64,000 bases of DNA from Streptomyces diastatochromogenes (GTDB lineage: Bacteria; Actinomycetota; Actinomycetes; Streptomycetales; Streptomycetaceae), in the NCBI GenBank assembly GCA_026913215.1, contig JAPTYK010000001.1:7502001-7566000 (forward strand), given 5' to 3'. The number at the start of each line of letters is the position of its first letter. Positions within the stretch are counted from its first letter, which is position 1. Below the pieces are notes generated by a model, which worked only from the letters and a program-made list of their open reading frames with translations, was not told the DNA's origin and ran no database searches. Position numbers and translations under genes: made by a program. This document shows, piece after piece, positions 9,664-18,231 of the stretch.

Positions 9664-10937
9664 CCTCGGAGACCAAGAAGTTGCCGACCGGGTTCGGACG
9701 GCTGTGGACCGCGCAGACGGTGTCCTCGCTCGGTGACGGGGTGACGCACGCCGCGCTGCCGCTGCTGGCGCTGACACTGACGCGGGATCCGATGGCGCTC
9801 GCCGTCGTCACGGCGGCGGGGACGCTGCCGTGGCTGCTCTTCGGAGTGCTCGGCGGCGCCCTGGTGGACCGCTGGGACCGCCGGCGCACGATGTGGGTCG
9901 CGGACGCGCTGCGCGCGGCGCTGCTCGTGATACCCGCGACGGCGGCCCTGCTCGACGGCTTGAGCATTCCGCTGCTCGCGGCCGTCGCCTTCCTCCTCGG
10001 CCTCGGCGGACTCTTCTTCGACACGGCCGCCACGGCCTATCTGCCGGACCTGCTCCACCGCGACCCCGTGCTCCTGGAGCGCGCCAACTCCCGCCTGCGC
10101 GGCGCCCAGACCGCCATGTCCGGCTTCGCGGGACCGCCCGCCGGCAGTGCGCTGCTCGCCTTCGGGCGGGCGGTTCCGCTGCTCGCCGACGCGGTGTCGT
10201 TCCTGCTCTCCGCACTGCTCGTACGGACGCTGCCCGCCATGCCCCGGCCGGTCCCCGAGGCCCGCGAATCGCTGCTGCGCCAGGCGCGGGCCGGTGCCTC
10301 GTACGTCTTCCGGAACCGGGTGCTGCTCGGCCTCGCGCTCCGCCCGGCGGTCGGGAACGTCGCCTTCCTCGCCGTGGAGACCGTCCTCGCCCTCTTCGCC
10401 CGCGACCGCCTCGGCATCGACACCTACGGCTTCGGCCTGCTCCTCACGGCGGAGGCCACCGGCGGCCTGCTCGGCGCGGGCATCGCTTCCTTCCTCGGCC
10501 GACGGCTCGGCACCGGCACCGCGCTGACCTGCACCGCCGCCGTCGAAGGGCTCGCCATCCTGGGCCTGGCCGCCGCCCCGAACCCGTACGCGGCCGGGCT
10601 CGCGCTCGCCGTCTGCGGGGCCGCCATGGGCGCCACGATGGTGCTCGCGCCCTCCCTCCGGCAGGCGATCGTCCCCGCCCACCTCATGGGCCGGGTCGCC
10701 TCCACCTCCCGCATGCTGGCCATGTGCGCCGCCCCCGTCGGCGCCTTCCTCGGCGGCTGGCTGGCCACCGCCTACGACATCCGCACCCCGCTCTACGCCG
10801 CCGCCGTCCTCCTCCTGGCGATGACGGCCGTCACGGCGTCCATGACCGGCAACCGCCGCGTCGAAGAGGCCCTGCGCGCCGCAGCCCCGGCGTCCGAGGA
10901 GCGGCCCGTCCGGGAGAGCGCCTCCGGCGTGTCGTGA
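9660..10937 (+). CDS. MFS efflux transporter coupled to ArsR regulator
   Basis: Intact, 425 residues, starting at the GTG that overlaps the ArsR stop. Twelve membrane segments are predicted. Motif A appears as GGALVDRWDRRRTMWVAD after segment 2, the signature of the MFS_3/enterobactin-exporter-like subgroup. Long hydrophobic stretches such as LLAAVAFLLGLGGLFFDTAA follow. It probably exports a small hydrophobic compound whose presence is sensed by the coupled ArsR protein. The ligand is unknown. Confidence 0.9.
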   Translation: MTSETKKLPTGFGRLWTAQTVSSLGDGVTHAALPLLALTLTRDPMALAVVTAAGTLPWLLFGVLGGALVDRWDRRRTMWVADALRAALLVIPATAALLDGLSIPLLAAVAFLLGLGGLFFDTAATAYLPDLLHRDPVLLERANSRLRGAQTAMSGFAGPPAGSALLAFGRAVPLLADAVSFLLSALLVRTLPAMPRPVPEARESLLRQARAGASYVFRNRVLLGLALRPAVGNVAFLAVETVLALFARDRLGIDTYGFGLLLTAEATGGLLGAGIASFLGRRLGTGTALTCTAAVEGLAILGLAAAPNPYAAGLALAVCGAAMGATMVLAPSLRQAIVPAHLMGRVASTSRMLAMCAAPVGAFLGGWLATAYDIRTPLYAAAVLLLAMTAVTASMTGNRRVEEALRAAAPASEERPVRESASGVS

Positions 10938-10962
10938 CGCCGCCCACCCGCCGGCGCGTCCC

Positions 10963-11307
10963 TCAGTCCGACTCGTCGGCGCGCAGGGTCAGTTCGAGGA
11001 GGCCGGGGAAGCGGGCGTCGAACTCCTCGCGGCGCAGCCGGTTGAGCCGCTTCGGCCCCTGGTCGCGCTGCTCGACGAGGCCGGCGCCGCGCAGCACGGT
11101 GAAGTGATGGCTCTTGGCGGCCCTGCCGACGGGCACGTCGAAGTTGCTGCAGCTGAGCGTCCAGTCCGGCTGGGCGGCCAGCTCGCGGACCAGCTGGATG
11201 CGCACGGGGTCCGCGAGCGCGGAGAGCGCGGTGAGGAGCGTGACGTCGTCGGGGTGCGTGTGCACGGGAGCCGCGCGGTGCCCCGCGTTCCCAGTCCGCT
11301 CCGGCAT
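10963..11307 (-). CDS. ArsR-family regulator of the oxidoreductase gene
   Basis: A single winged-helix domain. It contains TLLTALSALADPVRIQLVREL, a helix-turn-helix around CSNFDVPVGRAAKSHHFTVL, then GAGLVEQRDQGPKRLNRLRR as the wing. The C-terminus is FPGLLELTLRADESD. The ATG at 11307 follows GGAGGAG with 9-nt spacing and is preferred; ATG 11343 in the same frame is the alternative. It diverges from the quinone-oxidoreductase-like gene, with an inverted repeat in the shared control region. This arrangement suggests repression of that gene and of itself. Confidence 0.88.
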   Translation of the reverse strand: MPERTGNAGHRAAPVHTHPDDVTLLTALSALADPVRIQLVRELAAQPDWTLSCSNFDVPVGRAAKSHHFTVLRGAGLVEQRDQGPKRLNRLRREEFDARFPGLLELTLRADESD

Positions 11308-11367
11308 TCCGTCCCACTCCTCCGTCGAGAACCGCTTGCCCATTGTTCGATGACCATCATACAGTGC

Positions 11368-11393
11368 GAGTGTTCGCTTCCCGTTGAACACTC
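11368..11393. promoter_or_regulatory. Inverted repeat between divergent ArsR and oxidoreductase genes
   Basis: GAGTGTTC at 11368-11375 and GAACACTC at 11386-11393 are perfect 8-bp arms with a 10-nt spacer, spanning about two helical turns. On the minus strand a TATGAT box lies at about 11355-11360, so the site would sit just upstream of the regulator's own promoter. It is a candidate operator for the ArsR protein. Confidence 0.55.
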
Positions 11394-11437
11394 TGTCCGG
11401 ACTCCCCGTCCGAGCCCTCCTTGAAGGTGGTTCGCCC

Positions 11438-12412
11438 ATGCGCGCGATCGAGTTCCACGAGTACGGCGCTCCCGAGGTCCTGCGACTCGTCGAGGTCACG
11501 GCCCCGAGGCCGGGACCGGGCCAGGTGGCCATCGACGTCGCCTGGGCCGGAGTGAACTTCGCCGACGTCAAGGCGCGCGCGGAGGGATACCGGGTCGGCG
11601 AACTTCCCTACCGCCCCGGCCTGGAGGTCTCCGGCCACGTCCGGGCCCTCGGCGAGGGAGTCGACGGTCTGGAGGTCGGTCAGGAGGTCGCCGCCCTCGT
11701 CGCCGGCGGCGGATACGCCGAGGTCGTCCTCGCCGAGGCCCCGGCCGTCTTCCCCCTCCCCGAGGGGCTCGACCTGCGGACCGCGGCCACCCTCCCCACC
11801 GTCCTGCCGACCGCGCACGCCCTGATCCACGAGGTGGGGCGGCTGCGGGCGGGGAGAGCGTCCTGGTGCACGGAGCGGCCGGAGGCATCGGCACGGCCGT
11901 CGGCCAACTGGCCAGGGCGGCGGGCGCGGGAGCCGTCTACGGAGTGGCCTCCACCGAGGCGAAGGCCGCGTACGCCCTGAAGTACGGCTACGACGAGGTC
12001 TTCCGGCCCGACACCTTCGACGAGGACGTCCGGCGGGCCACCGGCGGCCGGGGAGTCGACCTCGTCCTCGACCCGCTGGGCGGTGACACGCTGCGCCGCG
12101 GCCTCGGCGCCCTCGCCGCCTTCGGACGCCTGGTCTCCTTCGGCAACGCCGGCGGCGAGGCGCCCTGGCAGGTCGGCCAGACCGAACTGTACGGCCGGGG
12201 CCACTCCGTCGCGGGCTTCTCCGTCCTGTCCCTCGCCCAGACGGCCCCGCCGCCGCGCGCGCCCTGACCGAACGCGCCCTGCGCGCGGTCTCCGAGGGAC
12301 GGTGACCCTCCCCGTCACCGCCGAGTTCCCCCTGACCGAAGCGGCCGGGGCCCATGAACTCCTGGGCGGCCGCGGCTCCACGGGCAAGCTGCTGCTGCGC
12401 GTGAAGGACTGA
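11438..12412 (+). CDS. NADPH:quinone oxidoreductase-like MDR dehydrogenase (frameshifted)
   Basis: A medium-chain dehydrogenase/reductase of the zinc-free quinone reductase type. It starts at ATG 11438 (MRAIEFHEYGAPEVLRL). The GroES-like domain has AWAGVNFADVKAR and YRPGLEVSGHV. The Rossmann domain reads in the next frame (HGAAGGIGTAVGQLARAAGA, then GRGVDLVLDPLGGD). The C-terminus FPLTEAAGAHELLGGRGSTGK returns to another frame. Breaks lie near 11855 (a GGGG run) and between 12245 and 12300. No zinc-ligand cysteines are seen. It probably reduces quinones or enones and is controlled by the divergent ArsR gene. Confidence 0.85.
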
Positions 12413-12451
12413 CGACGGCCGCCGGACCGCCCCCGTACCGGAGGAGAGGGG

Positions 12452-13033
12452 TCAGCCCCGGCCGCGGAGGTCGAGCATGCAGAAGACCTTGTCGTAGCGG
12501 CGTTCGCCGACGGCGACGAAGTCGGGCAGACGGCCGTACTCGGTGAAGCCGAGCGACCGGTAGAGGCGCAGGGCGTGGGCGTTGTCGCCCCGGGCGTCCA
12601 GGGTGAGGACCTCGATCCCCGCCTCCCGGGCGTCCTCGATCAGGGCGGCCGTCAGCGCCCGGCCGACGCCGAGGCCCTGGGCGGCGGAGTCCACCGCCAC
12701 CTTCTCCAGGTCGGCGTGCGGCCGATGGGTCGGCCGGGCGTAGCGGAGCCAGTACCCCAGGCCCACGATCCGGCCGTCGAGGCAGGCGACGCGGAGGGCC
12801 GCGTCCCCGGCGCGTACGGCGGAGAGGACCTGGTCCAGGAGCTCCGCCACCTCGTCCCGCGAGGGCGGCTCGACCCAGCCGAGGGCCGCGCCCCCGCCCA
12901 CCAGCTCCGCCAGGATCCGGTGGGCCGAACCGGCCAGACGCGCGCGCAGGTCCGGATCGGACGTGAGGCCCTGGGCGTCGAGGACGACGGGCCGGGCGGT
13001 GGCGTCGGGAGGGAGGTCCGCAGGCATGATCAT
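12452..13033 (-). CDS. GNAT-family N-acetyltransferase
   Basis: Intact, 193 residues. Residues 60-190 carry the fold: GRIVGLGYWLRYARP (strand 4), LEKVAVDSAAQGLGVGRALT (the Q-G-L-G-V-G acetyl-CoA loop), EVLTLDARGDNAHALRLYRS (motif B) and GFTEYGRLPDFVAVG. This arrangement matches acetyltransferases that act on small molecules or N-termini. It starts at ATG 13033; a second in-frame ATG lies at 13027. The substrate is unknown. Confidence 0.88.
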   Translation of the reverse strand: MIMPADLPPDATARPVVLDAQGLTSDPDLRARLAGSAHRILAELVGGGAALGWVEPPSRDEVAELLDQVLSAVRAGDAALRVACLDGRIVGLGYWLRYARPTHRPHADLEKVAVDSAAQGLGVGRALTAALIEDAREAGIEVLTLDARGDNAHALRLYRSLGFTEYGRLPDFVAVGERRYDKVFCMLDLRGRG

Positions 13034-13094
13034 CAGCCTATCCGTCCCGGAGCGGGGCCGGGAGCGGGGCGCCGGGCGGCCGGGTCCGCGCGGA

Positions 13095-13585
13095 TCAGCC
13101 CTGACGCCGGCGCTTGCGGTTCGGCCGGTGCGGACGGACGAACGCGCCGAGGCCGCCCACGGCCGCGCGGACGTGGGCCGGTTCGCGCGGCGCCCTCCCG
13201 CCCGCGCACCACCAGGACAGCCGCCCGTCCTCCTCGTGGAGGTGCATGCCGAGGCCGTGCTCCTCGCAGAGGGCCACGCCCGCCAGAGCAGCTCGGTCAC
13301 CGTCTCCTGCGCCGCGTCGGCGACGGCCGCCAGGGCCCGAGCGGGGTCGTCCGCCGAGCACGCCTCCAGGGAGTTGCCCTGCCACTCGCCGTTCGGCATG
13401 GCGACGTAGACGTACTCGGCCTCGTCCTCGTCGTCGTCCGAGGGAAGTCCCAGCAGCCGCAGGGGTTCCTGCTCCGGCAGGGTCGCCGCGAGATCCCGGT
13501 TGACGAGGGCGAGGGCCTCGTCCCAGAGCGGGTACGTGCCGAGAGGCACCTGCCGGGGCCGGGACGCTTCGAAGAAGGGGCTCAT
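13095..13585 (-). CDS. Hypothetical protein (frameshifted)
   Basis: It starts at ATG 13585 (MSPFFEASRPRQVPLGTYPL), with an alternative ATG at 13594. The middle is acidic (PSDDDEDEAEYVYVAMPNGE) and then helical (ARALAAVADAAQETVTELL). After WRAWP near 13285 the frame moves, and LCEEHGLGMHLHEEDG and LSWWCAGGRAPREPAHVRAA follow, ending in a basic tail (RKRRRQG) at 13095. The corrected length is about 163 residues. I do not recognise a characterised family. Confidence 0.65.
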
Positions 13586-13633
13586 GGGGACCATCCTGCC
13601 CGGCGGCGGCCGACGTCCCACGGGTGGCCCCGC

Positions 13634-13659
13634 GCCCCGGCCCCCACTGGGGCCGGGGC
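13634..13659 (-). terminator. Hairpin after the IMP dehydrogenase gene
   Basis: GCCCCGGCCCC at 13634-13644 and GGGGCCGGGGC at 13649-13659 form a perfect 11-bp stem with a 4-nt loop. It lies immediately 3' of the minus-strand IMP dehydrogenase gene and upstream of the next minus-strand gene. No U-run is present. Confidence 0.5.
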
Positions 13660-13672
13660 ACGGGCCGTCGGA

Positions 13673-15166
13673 TCACTCGCCGGGATCGATGGACGGCCGG
13701 CGCAACTGCACCTCGGCACCGGTCTGCTTGAAGGACTCCGCCGACACCGGGACGAGCACCGCGTCACGGTGGAAGTCCCGCAGGTTCGTCGACCCGCAGC
13801 TGATCATCGTCGACGTGAGCTTCGCCCGGGTCCGCTCCACGTTGTCGTACAGGCTGCCCGCGTAGGGCACGTAACCGTCGACGCCCTCCTCGAAGACCAT
13901 CCGGCCGCGCTGGCCGTACCGGGCCGCGTTCTGCGCGCGCAGCGAGCCCTCGCCCCAGTACTCCTTGTACCACTGGCCGCCGATCTGCGTCTTCCGCGAC
14001 GGGCTCTCGTCGAGCCGGGCGAAGTACCGCCCGAGCATGATGAAGTCCGCGCCCATCGCCAGCGCCATTGCCATGTGCGAGTCGTTGAGCAGCCCGCCGT
14101 CGCAGCACAGCGGCACGTACACCCCGGTCTCCCGCGCGTAGGCGTCACGGGCCTCGACCACGTCGAGCAGCGCGGAGGCCTGCCCGCGCCCGATGCCCTT
14201 CTGGGCCCGGGTGGTGCAGATCGCCCCGCCGCCGATCCCGACCTTCACGAACGCCGCGCCCGCGTCGGCCAGATAACGGAAGGCCCGGCCGTCCACGACG
14301 TTCCCCGCGCCGACGTGCACCGCGTCCCCGTACGCCTCCCGGGCGAACTCCACGGTCCGCGCCTGGTACACGGAGTAGCCGTCGGAGGAGTCCAGACACA
14401 GCACGTCCGCACCGGCCTCCACCAGGGCCGGGATGCGGTCCTTGAAGTCCCGCGAGTTGATGCCGGCGCCGACGCGCAGCCGCTTCTCGCCGTCCACGGT
14501 CGCCCGGTGGTACGTCTTGTGGGCCTGGTAGTCCCGCTTGAGGACCAGGGAGACGACCCGGTCGTCCTCGATCACCGGGAGGACGTCCAGATGGTGCTGC
14601 CAGATCAGCTCGTTCGCCTCGGACAGGGAGACCGTGGCCGGGGCGGTGACCAGGCCGTCGCGGCCCCGCATCCGGTTGCCGGCGGTCTCGTACGCCCCGT
14701 GGCGCTCCAGATGGAAGTCGTCGAGGCTGATGATCCCGAGGAACGCGCCGTCGGCCTCACCGTTCCCCGTGACCACGGCCACACCCTGCTCGGTGTCGGT
14801 CAGCCGCCGGGAGACCTCGCCGAGGGGCGTCGTCGGCGCCACGGTGACCTCGCTGGTCCGGAAGCCGGCCTTGTGCCGCTTCACGGACAGCACGTCCGCG
14901 GCCTGCTCCTCGATCCGCTGGTTCTGGTGGATGAACGAAAGACCGCCGACCTGCGCGAGCGCCACCGCCAGCGTCGGCGACGACACCGCCTGCATGATGG
15001 CGCTCACCAGCGGGGTGGCGATCCGGATTCCCGCCTCCTCGCCGACCCGGTGACGCACCAGCGGCGCCCCGAGGTCCACGTTGTCGGGTGTGCAGTCTTC
15101 CGTGGTCAGGCCGGGGATGAGGAGGTACTCGCTCAGCGTACGAGAGATCTCGGGAAGGATTTTCAC
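13673..15166 (-). CDS. IMP dehydrogenase (GuaB family)
   Basis: Intact, 497 residues. It would oxidise IMP to XMP with NAD in guanine nucleotide synthesis. The N-terminal TIM-barrel part precedes a CBS pair inserted at about 95-215 (SEVTVAPTTPLGEVSRRLTD, APATVSLSEANELIWQHHLD). The catalytic loop is GIGGGAICTTRAQKGIGRGQ, with the nucleophilic Cys and the K-G-I-G-R-G-Q form rather than the common G-V-P-Q. The mobile flap carries an Arg-Tyr dyad (NAARYGQRG), which favours dehydrogenase over GMP reductase chemistry. The start is GTG 15166, with GGAG five bases upstream. Streptomycetes usually carry additional guaB copies, so this may be a paralogue. Confidence 0.88.
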   Translation of the reverse strand: MKILPEISRTLSEYLLIPGLTTEDCTPDNVDLGAPLVRHRVGEEAGIRIATPLVSAIMQAVSSPTLAVALAQVGGLSFIHQNQRIEEQAADVLSVKRHKAGFRTSEVTVAPTTPLGEVSRRLTDTEQGVAVVTGNGEADGAFLGIISLDDFHLERHGAYETAGNRMRGRDGLVTAPATVSLSEANELIWQHHLDVLPVIEDDRVVSLVLKRDYQAHKTYHRATVDGEKRLRVGAGINSRDFKDRIPALVEAGADVLCLDSSDGYSVYQARTVEFAREAYGDAVHVGAGNVVDGRAFRYLADAGAAFVKVGIGGGAICTTRAQKGIGRGQASALLDVVEARDAYARETGVYVPLCCDGGLLNDSHMAMALAMGADFIMLGRYFARLDESPSRKTQIGGQWYKEYWGEGSLRAQNAARYGQRGRMVFEEGVDGYVPYAGSLYDNVERTRAKLTSTMISCGSTNLRDFHRDAVLVPVSAESFKQTGAEVQLRRPSIDPGE

Positions 15167-15407
15167 ATCGTCTCCAGCATGGAGCCTGCGCGCCGGGTCA
15201 CGGCGGATCGGCGAGGCTCGAACGGGCAGTGCGGATCGATGCCGGCCGGTTGCGCACGGGTGGAAGGAGGCGCTCTGTACGTGTGGAGAGCGGGCGCGCG
15301 CGGCGGGGCAGTGCTCGCACGCGCGGTCGCATCGGCGGCGAAGGCGCGACAGACCCGAACCCCGCTGTGCTGCACAGGCGTTGACTTCCATGACGCCATG
15401 CGTGATC

Positions 15408-16259
15408 TTAACGCACCGCTCGTACGGGCCCGTCGGCGAGGATCCGCAACGCGTCGGCGGACGCGGTGTCGTTCGGCGTGTAGATCTCCAGACGGTGGCC
15501 GGGGCTGTCGGGTTGGAGCCAGACCTGGTACGCGACGTCCACCGCGCCGATGACGGGGTGCCGCAGACGCATGTCGCCGATCGTGCAGTCGGCGACCTCG
15601 CCGCTCGCCCACATCGTGGCGAACCGATCGCTCCGCATGGTCAGTTCGCCGATGAGCTCCGCCAGGCGCGCGTCCGTCGGGAACCGCCCGGCCGTCAGCC
15701 GGAGGTAGGCGACGTGGACGCGGGCGAGCTCCTCCCAGTTGCGGTACAGATCCCGGGTCAGGGCATCGAGGAAGAACATCCTCGGGACCGAGGGGCGGGT
15801 GTCCGGGCGCAGGGGCGCGGTGGCGTCGAGGTGCTCGGCGAGCAGGGCGTGGCCCGTGCGGTTCCAGGCGAGCACGTCCCCGCGCCTGCCGAGCACCACC
15901 GCCGGGGTCGCCTCCGCCAGCGAGGAGAGGAGGGAGAGGACACGCGGATGGGGCTCCTCCCGCGGCGGTTCGGCCAGCGCCGGACGCGAGGGCTGCCGGG
16001 CCAGGTTGTGCAGGTGCGCGGTCTCCACCTCGTCCAGTTCCAGCACGCGCGCGAGGGCGCCGAGCACCTGCTCGGAGGCGGTCTCGGCCAGCCCCTGTTC
16101 GAGGCGCGTGTAGTAGCCGGCGCTGACCCCCGCCAGATGGGCGAGCTCCTCGCGGCGCAGCCCCGGGACCCGGCGGCCGGTCCCGTACGTGCGAAGTCCG
16201 ATCCGCTCGGGGGTGATCCGGTCGCGTCGGCTCTTGAGGAACGCTCCGAGGCTCTGCAT
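15408..16259 (-). CDS. XRE-family regulator with MmyB-like ligand domain
   Basis: Intact, 283 residues. The N-terminal helix-turn-helix (residues 8-80) reads FLKSRRDRITPERIG, VPGLRREELAHLAGVSAGYY and TRLEQGLAETASEQVLGALA. The C-terminal MmyB-like, PAS-related domain has TPAVVLGRRGDVLAWNRTGH, VAYLRLTAGRFPTDARLAEL and RHPVIGAVDVAYQVWL. The pair is typical of actinobacterial regulators of neighbouring enzymes or transporters. It diverges from the MFS gene at 16360 across a 100-bp control region with a repeated GGGTGTACC motif. Confidence 0.92.
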   Translation of the reverse strand: MQSLGAFLKSRRDRITPERIGLRTYGTGRRVPGLRREELAHLAGVSAGYYTRLEQGLAETASEQVLGALARVLELDEVETAHLHNLARQPSRPALAEPPREEPHPRVLSLLSSLAEATPAVVLGRRGDVLAWNRTGHALLAEHLDATAPLRPDTRPSVPRMFFLDALTRDLYRNWEELARVHVAYLRLTAGRFPTDARLAELIGELTMRSDRFATMWASGEVADCTIGDMRLRHPVIGAVDVAYQVWLQPDSPGHRLEIYTPNDTASADALRILADGPVRAVR

Positions 16260-16291
16260 GCCGTCGACCCTAGGCGGTCCCGGGCCCGGGT

Positions 16292-16313
16292 GGGTGTACC
16301 TGTCGGGTGTACC
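16292..16313. promoter_or_regulatory. Repeated GGGTGTACC motif between divergent XRE and MFS genes
   Basis: GGGTGTACC occurs at 16292-16300 and 16305-16313, a 13-bp period. With flanking bases the pair also forms an imperfect palindrome beginning TGGGT and ending ACCCA. It lies 33 bp from the regulator start and 46 bp from the transporter start. It is a candidate binding site for the XRE protein, as divergently encoded MmyB-type regulators often control the neighbour. Confidence 0.45.
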
Positions 16314-16359
16314 CACAGCGGGGATGGCCGGGGAGACGCCGGGCCCGAGCGTTGCCGGC

Positions 16360-17805
16360 ATGACGCGACACACCTCAAGCGGGAGCGACGTCCGGGCGTG
16401 GTGCGGGCTGCTCGTCGTCCTCGGCCCCGTGCTGCTGGTCTCGATGGACGGCTCCATCCTTTTCCTGGCGATGCCCCGGATCGTCCGGGAGCTCGCCCCG
16501 GCGCCGACCAGGCCCTGTGGATCCTGGACGTCTACGGCTTCGCCGTGGGCTCGCTGCTCATCGCCTTCGGGAACATCGGCGACCGGTACGGGCGCCGCAG
16601 GCTCCTCATGGCGGCGCGGTCCTCTTCGGCGCCGGCTCGGCCGCCGCCGCGTTCGCGCCGACGGCGGAGCTGCTCATCGCCGCCCGCGCCGCGATGGGGA
16701 TCGCGGGAGCGACCCTCCTTCCGTCGGCCCTGGCCGTCCTCAGCGAACTGTTCACCGACCCGAGGGCGCGGGCGCGCGCCATCGGCGTCTTCGCCGCGGC
16801 GTTCGCGGCGGGCTTCGCGATCGGACCGGTGATCGGCGGCCTGCTCCTGGAGCACTTCTGGTGGGGCGCGGTGTTCCTGGTCAACCTCCCCGTCATCGCC
16901 CTGTTCCTGACCTTCGCGCCCCGTCTGCTCGGCGAGGTGCGCGCCACCCGCCCCGGCCGCGTCGACCCCGTCAGCGTGGTGACCTCCGCGACCGGCCTGC
17001 TGCTGACGATCCACGGGCTCAAGCGCACCGCGGCCGACGGGCCGACGGGACCGGCGGCACTCGCCGTGGCGGCAGGCGTCGCCGTCCTGGCGTGGTTCGT
17101 CCTCCGCCAACGGCACCTGGCCCACCCGCTGATCGACTTCTCCCTCTTCCGCGACCGGGTCTTCACGATCGCGGTGATCACCGGCCTGCTGCCCCTGGCC
17201 GCGTGGTCGGCCTCCGCCTACCTGGCCGGCGTCTACCTGCAGTCCGTCCTCGGCCTCCCCGTCCTGACGGCCGCCCTCCTCGCGCTGCCGGGCGCGGTCG
17301 TCCTCACCGTGACCTGCGTCCTCACACCGGCCCTGGTCGACCGCGTCGGCAGGCGCGCCGCCCTGCTCGTCTGTCACTTCTCCGTCGCCGCCGGGCTGCT
17401 CCTGCTCCTGCTCACCACCGCCACCGGGGGAATCGGCTGGTACGTCGCCTCCACGGCGGTCGCCGGCCTCGGCTACGGCATCTCCTTCGCCGTCGTCGCC
17501 GACACCGCCGTCGGCGCGGTCCCGCCCGAGCGGGCCGGTTCGGCGGGCGCGATCGCCGAGACCAGCAACGAGATCGGCAACGCCCTCGGCATCGCCCTGC
17601 TCGGCTCGCTCGCCGCCCTGCTGTTCCGCCTCGGGGCCCCGGCCTCGCCCCGACCCTCGACGAGACGCTGCGACTCCCGGGCCTGGCGGGCGCGGTGGCC
17701 GACGACGCCAGGTCCGCCTTCGTCACCGGCATGCACGCGGTGGCGGCCGTGGCCGCCCTGCTCCACCTCGTCCTGGGCCTGGTGGCCCGCCGCCGGTGGA
17801 CGTGA
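16360..17805 (+). CDS. MFS transporter, DHA2-like drug efflux (frameshifted)
   Basis: About 481 residues with roughly 14 membrane segments. It starts at ATG 16360. Motif D1-like VSMDGSILFLAMPRIVREL lies in segment 1. The frame breaks near 16505 (QALWILDVYGF is expected) and again near 16615, where the region MAGAVLFGAGSAAAAF begins. Most of the protein is in one frame (ATLLPSALAVLSELFTDPRA; motif C-like AAAFAAGFAIGPVIGGLL). A last break near 17640 gives the C-terminus, ending ARRRWT at 17805. It is probably controlled by the divergent XRE regulator. The substrate is unknown. Confidence 0.85.
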   Translation: MTRHTSSGSDVRAWCGLLVVLGPVLLVSMDGSILFLAMPRIVRELAPAPTRPCGSWTSTASPWARCSSPSGTSATGTGAAGSSWRRGPLRRRLGRRRVRADGGAAHRRPRRDGDRGSDPPSVGPGRPQRTVHRPEGAGARHRRLRRGVRGGLRDRTGDRRPAPGALLVGRGVPGQPPRHRPVPDLRAPSARRGARHPPRPRRPRQRGDLRDRPAADDPRAQAHRGRRADGTGGTRRGGRRRRPGVVRPPPTAPGPPADRLLPLPRPGLHDRGDHRPAAPGRVVGLRLPGRRLPAVRPRPPRPDGRPPRAAGRGRPHRDLRPHTGPGRPRRQARRPARLSLLRRRRAAPAPAHHRHRGNRLVRRLHGGRRPRLRHLLRRRRRHRRRRGPARAGRFGGRDRRDQQRDRQRPRHRPARLARRPAVPPRGPGLAPTLDETLRLPGLAGAVADDARSAFVTGMHAVAAVAALLHLVLGLVARRRWT

Positions 17806-17847
17806 CGCCTTGGCGTCCGGCCCCCGGATCGGGAAAGATCACCCCTC

Positions 17848-18231
17848 ATGGTCTCAGTAGTGCAGAATGTGGCGATCGACTGTGCGGACGCCTACGGGTT
17901 GGCGCGGTTCTGGAGCGGGGTGACGGGCCGTCCGCTGGATCCGGAGGACGGGCCGGGTGCCCGCGAGACGCAGGTGCTCCTCGCGGAGGGCATCGCGCTG
18001 TACTTCCACCAGGTGCCCGAACCCAAGACGGTCAAGAACCGGCTCCATCTGTGCCTGCGTCCCGAGACCTCGCGCGATCAGGAGGTGGAGCGGCTCCTCG
18101 GCCTCGGCGCCGCCTTCGTCGCCGATCACCGGAACGCCGACGGCTCGGGCTGGGCCGTCCTCGCGGATCCCGAAGGGAACGAGTTCTGCGTGCTGCGCAG
18201 CGATTCCGACCGAGCGGCCGTGACCTCGTGA
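17848..18231 (+). CDS. VOC-family protein
   Basis: Intact, 127 residues. It has two beta-alpha-beta-beta-beta modules: VVQNVAIDCADAYGLARFWS with the G-R-P-L turn, and NRLHLCLRPETSRDQEVERL ending ADPEGNEFCVLRSD. The pattern matches the glyoxalase-like domain subgroup common in streptomycetes. The stop overlaps the GTG of the next gene (GTGA at 18228-18231), indicating translational coupling. The function is unknown; some relatives confer drug tolerance by binding. Confidence 0.88.
   Translation: MVSVVQNVAIDCADAYGLARFWSGVTGRPLDPEDGPGARETQVLLAEGIALYFHQVPEPKTVKNRLHLCLRPETSRDQEVERLLGLGAAFVADHRNADGSGWAVLADPEGNEFCVLRSDSDRAAVTS

Noticed and set aside
12575..15553. A 992-residue open frame on the plus strand
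   Set aside because: It is antisense to the GNAT, the hypothetical protein and the IMP dehydrogenase genes, which have recognisable domains. High G+C leaves few stops, so long antisense frames are expected.
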